This document shows positions 29,193 to 39,432 of a DNA stretch of 41,139 bases, one piece after another (positions within the stretch are counted from its first letter, which is position 1; each line of letters begins with the position of its first letter). The notes below the pieces were generated by a model. The model saw nothing but the letters and a program-made list of their open reading frames with translations. It had not been told where the DNA came from and made no database searches. Position numbers and translations under genes: made by a program. This DNA comes from Patescibacteria group bacterium (GTDB lineage: Bacteria; Patescibacteriota; Gracilibacteria; UM-FILTER-43-11): the NCBI GenBank assembly GCA_018813295.1, contig JAHJBZ010000052.1, positions 1 to 41,139 of the forward strand, given 5' to 3'.

Positions 29193-32159
29193 TTAATAAT
29201 AAGAAAAGAAATTCACTAATTTATTAAACGCCTTTTCTTTTTTATCTCCATAATATTCAGTGGCTTCTTCATTGGTTTTTCCTAAACCACGTATGTTATC
29301 TATAAAATCTTGCCACTTGGCGCCCGTGATTGAGAAAGCTTCTTCCAGTTGTTTATAAAAAGAATATTCTCCATACAAAATAATTTGAGAAATCATTATG
29401 TTATCGGTGACAATCATATTATCGCTATCCTGATTGTCTTTCAGCATTTCCACTATAGTAGCCATTGCAACAGCATTTTGAGCCATTTCCCATTGATCAG
29501 AAATGTGGACTATTGTGTTGTATGTCATTGCAATCCAGCCTAATCCAGGTGAAGATAATCCCATTTTTTTTGCATATAGTTCTGCTAAAGTTATTCCTAA
29601 ATTCAGAGATGAACTAACTATCTCATCCATATTGCTGTTTACAGCCACAGCAAATGCACCCATTTTTGATGATTGAGAAGCTAAAATATTTGTCTGTGCA
29701 TGACCAATTGCATTTCTTAAGGCGTAATCAAGATTACTGCTTCCTATTAAATAAAGATTTTCTTTAATTGCATAAAATCTCTCTTCGGCAAGATCGTTAG
29801 AAAGTGCATTTAGCAGTAATGCACCAGTAACTGCTTCTGTTAATTCAACTGTTGCAGTAATGTCTGCCAACGCCATGGTTAAGGCGGCAAATGCAGGGTT
29901 CTTTTTTGCTTTATTAAGATCTCTACCAATGCTTGCCAATTTATTTTTGGCGTCAGCTGCAAGAGTTCCTCCTGCAACGTATTTTTTATTTATTGAATCT
30001 GCACCATTATCAATTAAATCCATTACCAGTTGTATATCCTCTCCTGCAACTCCTATTTCATTTAATGAGTTTTGAAAATCAAGGATGTTGTTTTCAGTTA
30101 ATTCAGGCTGCAAAGAAATTTCTCTGATTGCTATTTCGTATGCTTCTGTTCTGCGGTCTCCATAATACAACGTATCAAACATTCCAAGAAAACCACCTAC
30201 CATTCCATACAATTGACCACTGGCTTTATCGTTATCTAGGGACAGGGGTAAATATAAAGTAACCCATTTCCCCTTTTCATCTTTTATTCTATGCGGGATT
30301 AGATCTTTTTCTAATTTCAGGCTTTCGTCTTTTTCCTGATCAATTAAATTCGAAATACAACTATTTAGACCAGTACCACTATTAATTGCTTCTGCTCCAA
30401 CACTTATGATGTATTTAAAAATTGCAACGGCTACCTCTTTACGAGTTAAATCTTTATAAGGTAAAAAGTTTTCACTACGTTTAGGAAATAGCTTGTATTT
30501 TTGAGCTATTCCAGCGTATGAATAAAACCACGAATTACTAAAAACATCACTATAGGTATTTGTGAGATTTTGGTTTATATCGTTACATGCTACAGTGAGC
30601 ATTTTTACAAATTCCGCTGTACTAACAGGCTGTTCAGGTTTAAATGTGCCATCAAAATATCCATTAACCATGCCTTTGTCGGCTGCTCTGATTATGTATT
30701 TTGTGTACCACTTTCCATCTTCCACATCGCTAAATCTTCCATCATTTTCTAATTCATCTATTTCTCCATAACGAGCAAGTACTAAGTATTTAACTGCTTC
30801 AGCGCGTGTGATTAATCTGCCACCTTTAAATTCACCATCGGAGTAGCCTGTGATTATTCCTTTGTAATAAAGTTCTGCTGCAGCTACCCCCTCTATAGTG
30901 TTCATGCTCATGTCGGAGAATGGACTTTTGATATCCACATCTTTTATGTCTATCAATTTATCTGCAATTTTAATGTGGTCATCATCTACTACATCTATTA
31001 CTTGGATTTCTTGATCTTCTGAGTCTTCATCTTCGTCTATATTTATTACTATGATATCGTCGGGATCAGTATCTATATCTACTATTTTGATTTCGTGGTC
31101 TTCTGTTTCTTCAGGAGATGATTCTATTAACCTGATATCATCAAAATAAGCGTATATATCTACACCGCTCCATGAATTACTCATGAATATTATTTGCTGA
31201 ACATCACCTCCCGACATTCGGTCATACCCAATCCCATGATCATTTCCATTGATTGATAATCGAAATTGATTTCCCTCTGAATCCCATTTAATTAAAAACT
31301 TATTCCATTGATCAAAGCCGATCGATGCGGGAATCGGGAAATCATGATACTCATCTTCATGATAATATCTTACGGCACCTGTTTCAGAATCAATATTTAT
31401 GAAAAATTGATAATTTGGGTATTTGTGCCAGGAGCTTTCATCGGTAAGCCCTATCGCCACGCCACTCGTATTACCCGATGGAATGTAAGACCAAAATTCT
31501 AATTGTCCGTTCGGCAATGGTGAAAATATTTTATAAGATTCGGCCATATCTCCGCCATTTCTGGTGTCGTTCACTTTAATGGAGTAATTGCCACTATAAG
31601 AATATTCTGTCGACAAAGTAGAATTGTCTCGTGTTCCCCATCCATCTAATGTCCCATCATCGAAATAACTAAAAAATATTTCATCATTTGCTAGATCTTC
31701 AATGGCAATAATTTCCTCTTCATCTTCTTCAATCTCTTCCTCAGCTTGAAGACTTGCATTAGCATCAAAAACAACATTGTCATCATCGTCTGTACATTTT
31801 TCATCCCAACGGTCCCAAGTACTACCTTGTGGACAACATGCATGATCAAAATAAGATGGTGAATTAAAATTTGAACAATTGCCTGATGAACATTGGTCAT
31901 TGGAATAGCAGAATGCCCCATTCGAAAGTCCCGTTTCATATGCTGCAACACAATCTTGTCCATAAAACGTACATCCTATGCTTGCACATTCATCGGGAGA
32001 ACAGCTGCCGTCTTTGTAACAGGTTGCTCCGCATTGGATATCCTCGTCTGATCGAATGTCTGAAATGGAAGCAGTGGCGGAGGCGTTAGAAAAATTTATC
32101 AGGAATACCAAAAAAAGGCACGCAATTATGCCTAGCGCTCTTGAAAGTAATTTATTCAT
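29193..32159 (-). CDS. Large SLH-domain surface protein with Cys-rich head and lectin-like domain
   Basis: 988 residues. Signal peptide (about 1-29), a Cys-rich region with about fourteen cysteines (40-128), an acidic linker, then a concanavalin/laminin-G-like beta domain (about 160-345: F-D-D-G-T-L-D-G-W-G, F-W-S-Y-I-P-S-G, Y-F-D-D-I-R-L-I). A very Asp/Glu-rich segment (about 345-405) could bind calcium. Three SLH units follow (about 411-585: I-T-G-Y-S-D-G-E-F, V-N-G-Y-F-D-G-T-F, and a more diverged third). The last 400 residues are helical and unrecognised. SLH domains inside rather than at the end are unusual. It is probably an S-layer-associated protein. It has a strong promoter and is divergent from the A2M-like gene. 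Confidence 0.85.
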   Translation of the reverse strand: MNKLLSRALGIIACLFLVFLINFSNASATASISDIRSDEDIQCGATCYKDGSCSPDECASIGCTFYGQDCVAAYETGLSNGAFCYSNDQCSSGNCSNFNSPSYFDHACCPQGSTWDRWDEKCTDDDDNVVFDANASLQAEEEIEEDEEEIIAIEDLANDEIFFSYFDDGTLDGWGTRDNSTLSTEYSYSGNYSIKVNDTRNGGDMAESYKIFSPLPNGQLEFWSYIPSGNTSGVAIGLTDESSWHKYPNYQFFINIDSETGAVRYYHEDEYHDFPIPASIGFDQWNKFLIKWDSEGNQFRLSINGNDHGIGYDRMSGGDVQQIIFMSNSWSGVDIYAYFDDIRLIESSPEETEDHEIKIVDIDTDPDDIIVINIDEDEDSEDQEIQVIDVVDDDHIKIADKLIDIKDVDIKSPFSDMSMNTIEGVAAAELYYKGIITGYSDGEFKGGRLITRAEAVKYLVLARYGEIDELENDGRFSDVEDGKWYTKYIIRAADKGMVNGYFDGTFKPEQPVSTAEFVKMLTVACNDINQNLTNTYSDVFSNSWFYSYAGIAQKYKLFPKRSENFLPYKDLTRKEVAVAIFKYIISVGAEAINSGTGLNSCISNLIDQEKDESLKLEKDLIPHRIKDEKGKWVTLYLPLSLDNDKASGQLYGMVGGFLGMFDTLYYGDRRTEAYEIAIREISLQPELTENNILDFQNSLNEIGVAGEDIQLVMDLIDNGADSINKKYVAGGTLAADAKNKLASIGRDLNKAKKNPAFAALTMALADITATVELTEAVTGALLLNALSNDLAEERFYAIKENLYLIGSSNLDYALRNAIGHAQTNILASQSSKMGAFAVAVNSNMDEIVSSSLNLGITLAELYAKKMGLSSPGLGWIAMTYNTIVHISDQWEMAQNAVAMATIVEMLKDNQDSDNMIVTDNIMISQIILYGEYSFYKQLEEAFSITGAKWQDFIDNIRGLGKTNEEATEYYGDKKEKAFNKLVNFFSYY

Positions 32160-32198
32160 ACTGTGATGATTAAAAAATATTGGAAAGGGAGGAGGGTT

Positions 32199-32226
32199 AT
32201 ATTAGTCCTTTTGTGATTTTTGTCAA
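32199..32226 (-). promoter_or_regulatory. Promoter for the large SLH protein gene
   Basis: Minus strand: TTGACA (32221-32226), 16 bp, TAATAT (32199-32204), 40 bp before the start. Confidence 0.65.
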
Positions 32227-32251
32227 ATACAAATTTACTATCACGGTTAAA

Positions 32252-32282
32252 TTAGACCCCCAGCACCTATTTATGCTACAAT
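32252..32282 (+). promoter_or_regulatory. Possible promoter for the A2M-like gene
   Basis: TACAAT (32277-32282) with an extended TG (tgctacaat); the best -35, TTAGAC (32252-32257), is at a long 19-bp spacing. Confidence 0.35.
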
Positions 32283-32298
32283 ACCCCTTGCTCTTTAA

Positions 32299-35200
32299 AT
32301 GAATTTTATGGCTAGCCCACTTAAGATTATTGGGGAAATGTGGCATTTAAGAAAAGTCCGTGCAGCAATAATTATAGTTGCTTTTTTGGGGTTATTTATT
32401 AGTGGCTATAATGCTATATCTTCCCCTTATATAGAGGGGGCGGACAGCGCTGATGCTGCTTATAAAGTAAGTTTTAATGCGCCTTTCACTCTGCATTTTA
32501 ACCAGAGAATGAACAAGAAGAGCGTGGAGGAAGCCTTTCAAATTTACCCAAAGCTTTCCGGGGATTTTGTTTGGCCTGATGGAAAAACTTTGGAATATCA
32601 CCCTAGTGGATCATTAAGTATTGATGATGATTACCGCATAGTTATTGGAGCTGAAGCAAATAGCTTTTTCCAAAAATCATTAGGAGTTGATGTAACACTC
32701 AATTTTACTGTAACAGGGCCACCATATGTTCAGTTTGTTGCACCTGGGCCAATTTTAGACTCGGTTGATGTGCCAGTGGTGGCTCAAGATCAGATTATTA
32801 CGGTTATGTTTGATAGGCCAATAGAATGGCCAGACGTTAATATACATGAAGGTGCGCTTTTACAAATCAGCCCGCCTGTAAAAGGAGAGTATAGGATTTT
32901 AGGTTTGAGTACTTTTCAGTTTATTCCGGATGAACTGCCAATGAATACGCATTTTATATTAACCGTTCCGGCTGGTGTGCCAGCACGTGATGGTGGTAAG
33001 ACTGAGGAAGATAAGACATGGGAAATGGAAACGCCTGCATTACGGGTGCTTGATAGTTCACCACAAGTTATGGAGGAAAATGTTGGTATTAATACTTCTA
33101 TTACGCTGTATTTTAACCAACCTGTTGATCTTGAAAAAATTAAACCTAGCAACAATGCCTTGCTCTACCCCTCTAATGATTTAGATGCGGGAGCGAATCC
33201 TCAATACGATGGATTTTTTAATACGGAAGTAACGTATGGAAAAAATGATGAAGGTAAAACCGATAAAACCATTTTAGTTTTTGAACCGACATTCCCTTAT
33301 CTATATGACATGGAATATAAGTTTGTGCTGAAATCTGGACTCCCTGCTGAAAAGGGTAATTTAGGATCGAAGAAGGATTTTGAACTTTATTTTAAAACAT
33401 CATCTGAGCCGGGTATTGAGAATATTGAGCCGCCGACTGTTGATCAGCAAAATATAGTTATTACATTTAATACGCCGATGACGGCGGAAAGTATTTTGGA
33501 GAATTTGTCGATATCACCAGAAGTCGGTATTCCGGCAGTAATGATGACTAATAATAATTATAAGGTTGAGATAAATTATAATCTTCAGCCTGATACGGAA
33601 TATATATTTGAATTAAAGGACGCTCTAAAAGACGCTGCAGGAAATGAGCTTAAGAGCGGCGAAATTATAACATTTACCACATCTGCTTTGGAATCTGAAT
33701 TTTATTGGGAATCCGGCAGCAACTTAGGAACTTTTATGCAGGGTGTTGATCCTGAATTTATTGTGAAACATCAAAATATCAGTGAATTAAACCTGGAACT
33801 TTGTCAAGTTACCGAAAGAAATTTCTTTAATGCAAATGAAAATAATTCCTGGGAAGGTTACAATTGTTATGATCAGCCTCTGTCTTTAAGGGTGCAGGAT
33901 GCCGGAAGTACTTTGCTTAATGTGGCTGCCTTGTTTAAGCGTGATCTGGGGAATGGTATTTATTATCTATCGGTTGAGGCAGATGATTTAAAAATTTATA
34001 AGGTATTTTTTGTTACAGATACAACACTTGTTCTAAAAAAATCCGGAAACAGCATGCTTGTTTGGGCGACAGATAGCATGAGCGGTGAACCTGTTTCCCG
34101 TATGGAGTTATTTGTTTATGGTTATGATGGAGAAGAATTAAGTCGCGGTGTCACCGATGGAGATGGTGTTTATAAAATCACACGTGATCTTGGAGAGGGT
34201 GTTTATGTTACCGGAAAAAAGAATATAGATGGGGAAAATCGCTGGGCGCTTATTAGTGAATACTGGCTTACCGGAACAGATTATCCCAGTAGTTCTGAAT
34301 GGTTTAATTCAGGACAACAGCGTGTATATTTGATGTCAGACAGAAACACGCTCCATGCCGGCGAGGATTTTAATGTTCAGGGAATTTTCCGGACGGATTA
34401 TGATGCAATGTTAACAATTCCTGAGGCAGAGAAGCAGGTTATTTTTAAACTGGAGGATGATGATCAAAATGTGCTAATAGATGAAACAATTTTTTTAAGG
34501 CGCAATGGATCGTTTGATGCCGTGCTTTCTCTTCCTTCCAATATTTCTTCGGGGACTTATCAGCTAAAAGTATATAATCAATCTGGCGAGCTAATTCCTG
34601 CAAATAATAAATATATTGTCGTTGCGGAGGAGGATTTGCCCTTTGAAATGAATTGGATAAATCCGACATATGATTATTATACGGATGACATAATCCTTTT
34701 TGACCTTGAAGCTTTTTATGATCTTGGGATTCCTGCTGCAAGCTTAAGGGGTCAATGGAAGCTTTATAAAAAACCTTATTATTACAGTAATCATATAGAA
34801 GGGGCTTTTTATTCTTTTGGGGATTTGCCGCATCTTCTTTGCTCAAAAGGAGCATGTAATTCAAATGAAAATTTGGTAAATGAAGGTGAATTTCGATTTG
34901 ATCAAAATGGTTTAGCGCAAATTGTGCTTACGGATAATGAAGGAAGTTCATTGGAGGAAGGTTATGAATATCGCTTAGTGGCAGCTGCGCAAAATATTGA
35001 TGGCCGGGAAATTTCCAAAACACTTAGTTTTAAAGTTTACCCCGGGAAATTCTATATAGGTTTAAGTGCGAAGCATTATTTGCTTAACCCAACAGATGAT
35101 ATTAATGTAAGTATTATTACTTCCGATATCCAAAATAATTTTATTGATGGTGAGGAGGTTGAGTTGGCATTGGTTCAGATGTCGGGTGATAAAGAGAAGA

Positions 35201-38196
35201 AAATTTGGTATAGCAAGGTTGTAGATGTGAGCACCCAACCGACTGTAATTTCAATTCCGATAACTTCAAAAATGCCAAGTGGAGTTTATAAGCTAAGGGC
35301 TGAGGGCAGTGATGATGAAGGCAATGAAGTTTTTGCCGAATTGGAGTGTTATGTAATCGATGACGAAGAAAATCAGGTTGCCGATAGCTTAACTTTACTT
35401 TTTGATCAGCCGGAATATTTTGTTGGCGGTAAGGCTCACTTAAAAATTAATGCCCCTTACGCAACATCTGAAAATCCAATGACTGCATTGATTGCCTATC
35501 AGCGTGGGGAAATTATAGGATATCAAGTGGTTACCTTGGAATCTACATTAACTTCAGTTGATATACCTATTGCTGATGCCATGGTGCCTAATATATATGT
35601 CACCGCCATGGTGATTAAGCAAAACGAAGATATTGATTCCTTTTTAGAAGGCCAGGAATTAAGGCGTGCTGAAACTGAATATATAAAAACGGAACTTGAA
35701 ATATTGTTATTGGAGGAAGAATTACAATCGCTATTGAATCAGGGGGATGGAAATGAAGATGAGATTAGCCGCCTGCAAGAAGAAATAGAATCTTTGAAAA
35801 ATCAAATTCCTGAAGACTTGGAAATCAGCGGGAATGCTGATTTAAATTCTATAGATCCAACAATTGAAGAAATTAGTGCCAATATTCTTGTAAGTAATCC
35901 AGACCAGGAAATAAATGTAAATATTACGGTTTCCCCCCAGGAACCACAACCCGGCGAAGATGTAACGATTAATTTCTATAGTTATGACTATCAAAATCGG
36001 CCTATAGCTTCTGTTGTTACACTTAATATTTTTGATAATCAGTATGAAGAAAATTATTTAGATCCTTTGCCGCTGGATTTTTTCTATAAGCCACGTAATT
36101 CACAAATTTCCACTTCCTCTAACGCTACTTTGCCAAAGTCATATTTAATAGATGGCAATACCTCTTCATCATTTAGCAGTTCACCTGCCCTATTAAATGA
36201 AATTCAATCTTCTGCATACTTTAACCCAGTAGTTCTGACCGATGAAAGCGGAAATGGAGAAGTTACTTTTACACTTCCGGATAAAAACATCACATGGCAA
36301 GTGGATGCAGTTGTCACAAGTGATGCAAAGAAGTTTGGTTATTCAAGATCTGATATCGCAGTAAAAAAGCGTTTGGAAATAAAACCAATTACACCTGCTT
36401 TTGTAATCCCTGGTGATCAAATTGTAATTGGCGCACAAATTCAAAATCTTTCGAATGAAAAAGTGGAAACCAGTATTGAGCTATTGGTGGATGATATTGA
36501 GCTGAGCGGAAATAATAAAAAGAATATTTCAATTGAATCCGGAGAAGTGATTACGGTAGATTGGAACGTCGAAATTGGTCCTTTTGCAGAAGATGAAATG
36601 CTTAAAATTGCACTCAGGTCCAGTGGAGATTACGTTGAAACCAAGGTTCCAATTAAATATCCACAAATTTTTGAAACGCTTGGCGGCATGGGGCAAGTGG
36701 AAGACGAATGGAATGGAAAAATGAGAATCCTGCAGGAGATTATAGAAAACAAAGGTGGTTTAAATGTCTCCATCAGCGCTATACCAATTAATATAATAGA
36801 GAAATATATCGATGAGATTCAGGGATATTCTTTTTCTTCTGTTGAACTTTTGGCGAGCAATTTGATAGCTGAAGCAAGTGATGCCAAAATCCAGGAGCTG
36901 CTCAGTAAACAGAGAGCGGATGGAGGTTATGCTTTTTGGGATGGGTCGGATGAAAGCAGTCCCTGGTTAACTGCATATGTACTTTTTGCTCTAAATTTCG
37001 CTGATGCAGGACCACAACAGGCAAGCATTCAGTATCTTTGGGACGAGTTATCAGACGAAAATTTACCTATTGCAGATCGTTTATTTATTTTGTGGGTATT
37101 AAGTGAAGTTGGTCAATATAATACGAGTGCAACCCTGGAAGCTTTTCAAAACAGGGATCAAAGCTCTCTATCCGGGATTGGTTTTTTGCTTATGAATATC
37201 GATAACTTAGTAAATGCAGGACAAAAAAGCGCCTTTCCGTATTTGGAAAGATTGCAGGGTGAGCTGGTATCGGAAAAAATTATTGAAGATGATAGTTTTA
37301 TATATTTTGAAGATGAAAAGGGAAATGGGCTCGATACCAATATTCGTAGCACTGCAATAGTGCTTCTTGCTCTAACAAGGCTATCGGGCGAGAATTTACT
37401 AATTCCACCTATGGTCAATTATCTAATATCATTAACTTCTGACCGATATAACTCGCAAGAGGCTGTATGGAAAATACTGGCTTTATCCGAATTTATTGAT
37501 CGTGGAATATTAAATCCAAATTTCATAACACAGGTTGATATTAATGGAGAAACTGTAATCGATACTTCAGTTACATCTGATAATTTTAAAGAAATTTATA
37601 GTTATAATCTCTCTCTTAACGCATTAAAAGAGAATGAAATTAATGAAGTAAATATTTCCAAAGACGGTGCTGGCAATCTTTATTATATTGCGGAGCTCAC
37701 GTACTATTTGCCAAATGAGAAAATATTGCCAGCTGAAGAAGGTGCCAGTATTATCCGCACTTTTTATTCAGCTGAAGACGGCAGCAAGGTTACAGAAATG
37801 AATGCAGGTAATTTGTATTATGGAAAATTGCATTTAATTGTTCCGGAAGATATGAGCTATGTTGTTGTTGAGGACAATTTGCCAGCAGGGATTAAAGCTC
37901 TTGCGTTTAGCCCCGAGCTCACGGATGAATCCAGACAATATCAAATTGAAGATCTGGCGGACAGGTATGGTTTCACCTGGATAAATAATCCTCTTTGGTA
38001 TTTTGATGAGAATGTAATTGAGGATGATCGCCTGCTTCTTTATGCAGAATACTTACCAGCTGGTGTTTATGAAATTGATTATTTACTGCAAGCTGGGATA
38101 CCAGGAAAATATAACCATTTACCTGCTTCTATTAGACAAATGTATAATCCAGAGGTCTATGGTAGAACTGGTGGAGGGTGGATGGAGATACGATAA
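32299..38196 (+). CDS. Alpha-2-macroglobulin-like protein lacking the thioester
   Basis: 1965 residues. One membrane anchor near 20-40, then SbsA-like Ig domains (F-N-Q-R-M-N, M-F-D-R-P-I, Y-F-N-Q-P-V, F-N-T-P-M-T units) to about 455. Macroglobulin domains follow, with the bait-like region, and the late A2M hallmark F-T-L-P-D-K-N-I-T-W-Q-V-D-A-V-V-T (about 1325-1340) precedes the thioester-domain helices (R-A-D-G-G-Y-A-F-W-D). Where C-G-E-Q/C-A-E-Q is expected (about 1510-1518) it reads G-Y-S-F-S-S-V-E, so there is no thioester. A Glu-rich coiled coil (about 1120-1175) is inserted in the middle. It would trap or shield against proteases outside the membrane. No penicillin-binding-protein partner (pbpC), common beside bacterial A2M genes, is present. 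A start at 32308 is also possible. Confidence 0.88.
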   Translation: MNFMASPLKIIGEMWHLRKVRAAIIIVAFLGLFISGYNAISSPYIEGADSADAAYKVSFNAPFTLHFNQRMNKKSVEEAFQIYPKLSGDFVWPDGKTLEYHPSGSLSIDDDYRIVIGAEANSFFQKSLGVDVTLNFTVTGPPYVQFVAPGPILDSVDVPVVAQDQIITVMFDRPIEWPDVNIHEGALLQISPPVKGEYRILGLSTFQFIPDELPMNTHFILTVPAGVPARDGGKTEEDKTWEMETPALRVLDSSPQVMEENVGINTSITLYFNQPVDLEKIKPSNNALLYPSNDLDAGANPQYDGFFNTEVTYGKNDEGKTDKTILVFEPTFPYLYDMEYKFVLKSGLPAEKGNLGSKKDFELYFKTSSEPGIENIEPPTVDQQNIVITFNTPMTAESILENLSISPEVGIPAVMMTNNNYKVEINYNLQPDTEYIFELKDALKDAAGNELKSGEIITFTTSALESEFYWESGSNLGTFMQGVDPEFIVKHQNISELNLELCQVTERNFFNANENNSWEGYNCYDQPLSLRVQDAGSTLLNVAALFKRDLGNGIYYLSVEADDLKIYKVFFVTDTTLVLKKSGNSMLVWATDSMSGEPVSRMELFVYGYDGEELSRGVTDGDGVYKITRDLGEGVYVTGKKNIDGENRWALISEYWLTGTDYPSSSEWFNSGQQRVYLMSDRNTLHAGEDFNVQGIFRTDYDAMLTIPEAEKQVIFKLEDDDQNVLIDETIFLRRNGSFDAVLSLPSNISSGTYQLKVYNQSGELIPANNKYIVVAEEDLPFEMNWINPTYDYYTDDIILFDLEAFYDLGIPAASLRGQWKLYKKPYYYSNHIEGAFYSFGDLPHLLCSKGACNSNENLVNEGEFRFDQNGLAQIVLTDNEGSSLEEGYEYRLVAAAQNIDGREISKTLSFKVYPGKFYIGLSAKHYLLNPTDDINVSIITSDIQNNFIDGEEVELALVQMSGDKEKKIWYSKVVDVSTQPTVISIPITSKMPSGVYKLRAEGSDDEGNEVFAELECYVIDDEENQVADSLTLLFDQPEYFVGGKAHLKINAPYATSENPMTALIAYQRGEIIGYQVVTLESTLTSVDIPIADAMVPNIYVTAMVIKQNEDIDSFLEGQELRRAETEYIKTELEILLLEEELQSLLNQGDGNEDEISRLQEEIESLKNQIPEDLEISGNADLNSIDPTIEEISANILVSNPDQEINVNITVSPQEPQPGEDVTINFYSYDYQNRPIASVVTLNIFDNQYEENYLDPLPLDFFYKPRNSQISTSSNATLPKSYLIDGNTSSSFSSSPALLNEIQSSAYFNPVVLTDESGNGEVTFTLPDKNITWQVDAVVTSDAKKFGYSRSDIAVKKRLEIKPITPAFVIPGDQIVIGAQIQNLSNEKVETSIELLVDDIELSGNNKKNISIESGEVITVDWNVEIGPFAEDEMLKIALRSSGDYVETKVPIKYPQIFETLGGMGQVEDEWNGKMRILQEIIENKGGLNVSISAIPINIIEKYIDEIQGYSFSSVELLASNLIAEASDAKIQELLSKQRADGGYAFWDGSDESSPWLTAYVLFALNFADAGPQQASIQYLWDELSDENLPIADRLFILWVLSEVGQYNTSATLEAFQNRDQSSLSGIGFLLMNIDNLVNAGQKSAFPYLERLQGELVSEKIIEDDSFIYFEDEKGNGLDTNIRSTAIVLLALTRLSGENLLIPPMVNYLISLTSDRYNSQEAVWKILALSEFIDRGILNPNFITQVDINGETVIDTSVTSDNFKEIYSYNLSLNALKENEINEVNISKDGAGNLYYIAELTYYLPNEKILPAEEGASIIRTFYSAEDGSKVTEMNAGNLYYGKLHLIVPEDMSYVVVEDNLPAGIKALAFSPELTDESRQYQIEDLADRYGFTWINNPLWYFDENVIEDDRLLLYAEYLPAGVYEIDYLLQAGIPGKYNHLPASIRQMYNPEVYGRTGGGWMEIR

Positions 38197-38290
38197 TTTT
38201 CAATTTTCTCCGCCTAAGGCGGATCAATTTTCATTTAGAGGAAATATATTCCCGATGGAGCCCCGCTAAGGCGGGAGTCGACGGCTTTCA
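38196..38290. repeat. Pair of (c)ctaaggcgg hairpins after the A2M-like gene
   Basis: tccgcctaaggcgga (38209-38223) and cccgctaaggcggg (38262-38275) are two related small hairpins. They are flanked by direct copies of caattttc (38201-38208 and 38225-38232). No long T-tract directly follows. Confidence 0.6.
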
Positions 38291-38324
38291 GCTGATAAAA
38301 TCTTGATTTTTTTATCTCATAATA

Positions 38325-38372
38325 TTGCTTTATGAGCTTTTTTGTGGTATAATATAATGATTATTTTATACC
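38325..38372 (+). promoter_or_regulatory. Promoter overlapped by a 27-bp operator-like palindrome
   Basis: TTGCTT (38325-38330), 17 bp, TATAAT (38348-38353). The palindrome 38346-38372, ends ggtataa and ttatacc, pairs at 12 of 13 positions about a central G (38359). It covers the -10 and the likely transcription start, the classic place for a repressor. Confidence 0.68.
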
Positions 38373-38378
38373 ATAGAA

Positions 38379-39407
38379 ATGGTTCAACCGCTTAATACAC
38401 CACAGTCAGGTCCATCCTCAGTACCAAAGCCAAGTCATCCTTTTGCTCCATTTGTTGGGGCTTATAGGGGACAGGTTGGTGGGGTGCTGAATATGCCACA
38501 GCCAAGGCCATTGTACACTCCGACAAAAAGATCGCCTATATTACGACCAATACGCAAGCAACCAATGATTTGTGATGGTAAAAATGCAAGTTCATTAAAA
38601 GAATCTATTGAGCTTTTTTATACGGAAAGTGGCGACAGAATTGCAGTTGCTACGGATAAAGGGATTGGATATAAAAATCATAATCAGGATAGAGTTTTGG
38701 TTATTCCTGCACAAAATGTACTTGCTGTTGTTGATGGTATTGGAGGGAAGGATGATGGGGATAAAGCGGCTCAGATATTCGCAGAAGAAGTTCAAAATTC
38801 ACCTCAGGATTTTCAAAATGCTACTCTGGATACATCTATTAGATTATTACAAGAAGGCTTAGATAATGCTGGCACTTGTTTTGTTGGTAATAGGGTTGTT
38901 GTTGAAAATGGAGAAAAATTTTTAGAAGTAACTCAGGCTGGTGATGTAAAAACCATAGTATTTGATGAACATGGCAATGTTATATTTGAATCAAAAGATG
39001 AATCTCTTGTACAGGAAAAAGTGAACCGGGGCGAAATAACCCCTGATGAAGCTTTATATAATAAAAAAAGGAATATTGTTACACATCAAATCAGTGCTGA
39101 TAGCAGTATAATAACAACATATCCCCGAATTCCTTTAAAAAAAGGTTATCGGGTTGTTAGTTATACCGATGGTATAGGTGACAACTTTACCCCAAGTGAA
39201 ATCTGGCATTTAATTAAAGGTAAATCGGCAGAAGAAGCTATTGCGTTAATTTCTGATGCTTCGGATGTGAGAATGAGGGGGAAAGACTTAATTATTGATA
39301 AAACAGATAAAAAAGGTGGCAGGGAAAAATTAGGCAGATATGTGGATGGTTATTTATCCAAGCCAAAAAGGGATAATCGTGGAATTGGAATAATTGATGT
39401 GAATTAG
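38379..39407 (+). CDS. PP2C-family protein phosphatase
   Basis: 342 residues. A Pro-rich, disordered N-terminus (1-65) precedes a PP2C domain. Metal-binding motifs are clear: A-T-D-K-G-I-G-Y-K-N-H-N-Q-D-R (91-105), V-V-D-G-I-G-G (117-123), a Q-A-G-D-V segment (about 186-190), S-Y-T-D-G-I-G-D (about 262-269) and D-N-R-G-I-G-I near the end for the last metal Asp. It would dephosphorylate Ser/Thr on proteins using Mn2+/Mg2+. In place of the usual G-D-S-R it has G-D-V-K. No kinase gene is in the window. Expression is probably controlled through the palindrome over its promoter. Confidence 0.88.
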   Translation: MVQPLNTPQSGPSSVPKPSHPFAPFVGAYRGQVGGVLNMPQPRPLYTPTKRSPILRPIRKQPMICDGKNASSLKESIELFYTESGDRIAVATDKGIGYKNHNQDRVLVIPAQNVLAVVDGIGGKDDGDKAAQIFAEEVQNSPQDFQNATLDTSIRLLQEGLDNAGTCFVGNRVVVENGEKFLEVTQAGDVKTIVFDEHGNVIFESKDESLVQEKVNRGEITPDEALYNKKRNIVTHQISADSSIITTYPRIPLKKGYRVVSYTDGIGDNFTPSEIWHLIKGKSAEEAIALISDASDVRMRGKDLIIDKTDKKGGREKLGRYVDGYLSKPKRDNRGIGIIDVN

Positions 39408-39432
39408 TTATTATGAGATTGCCTGACGGTCT

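Noticed and set aside
34445-34864. 139-codon minus-strand frame inside the A2M-like gene
   Set aside because: Fully covered by a conserved gene and without recognisable features.
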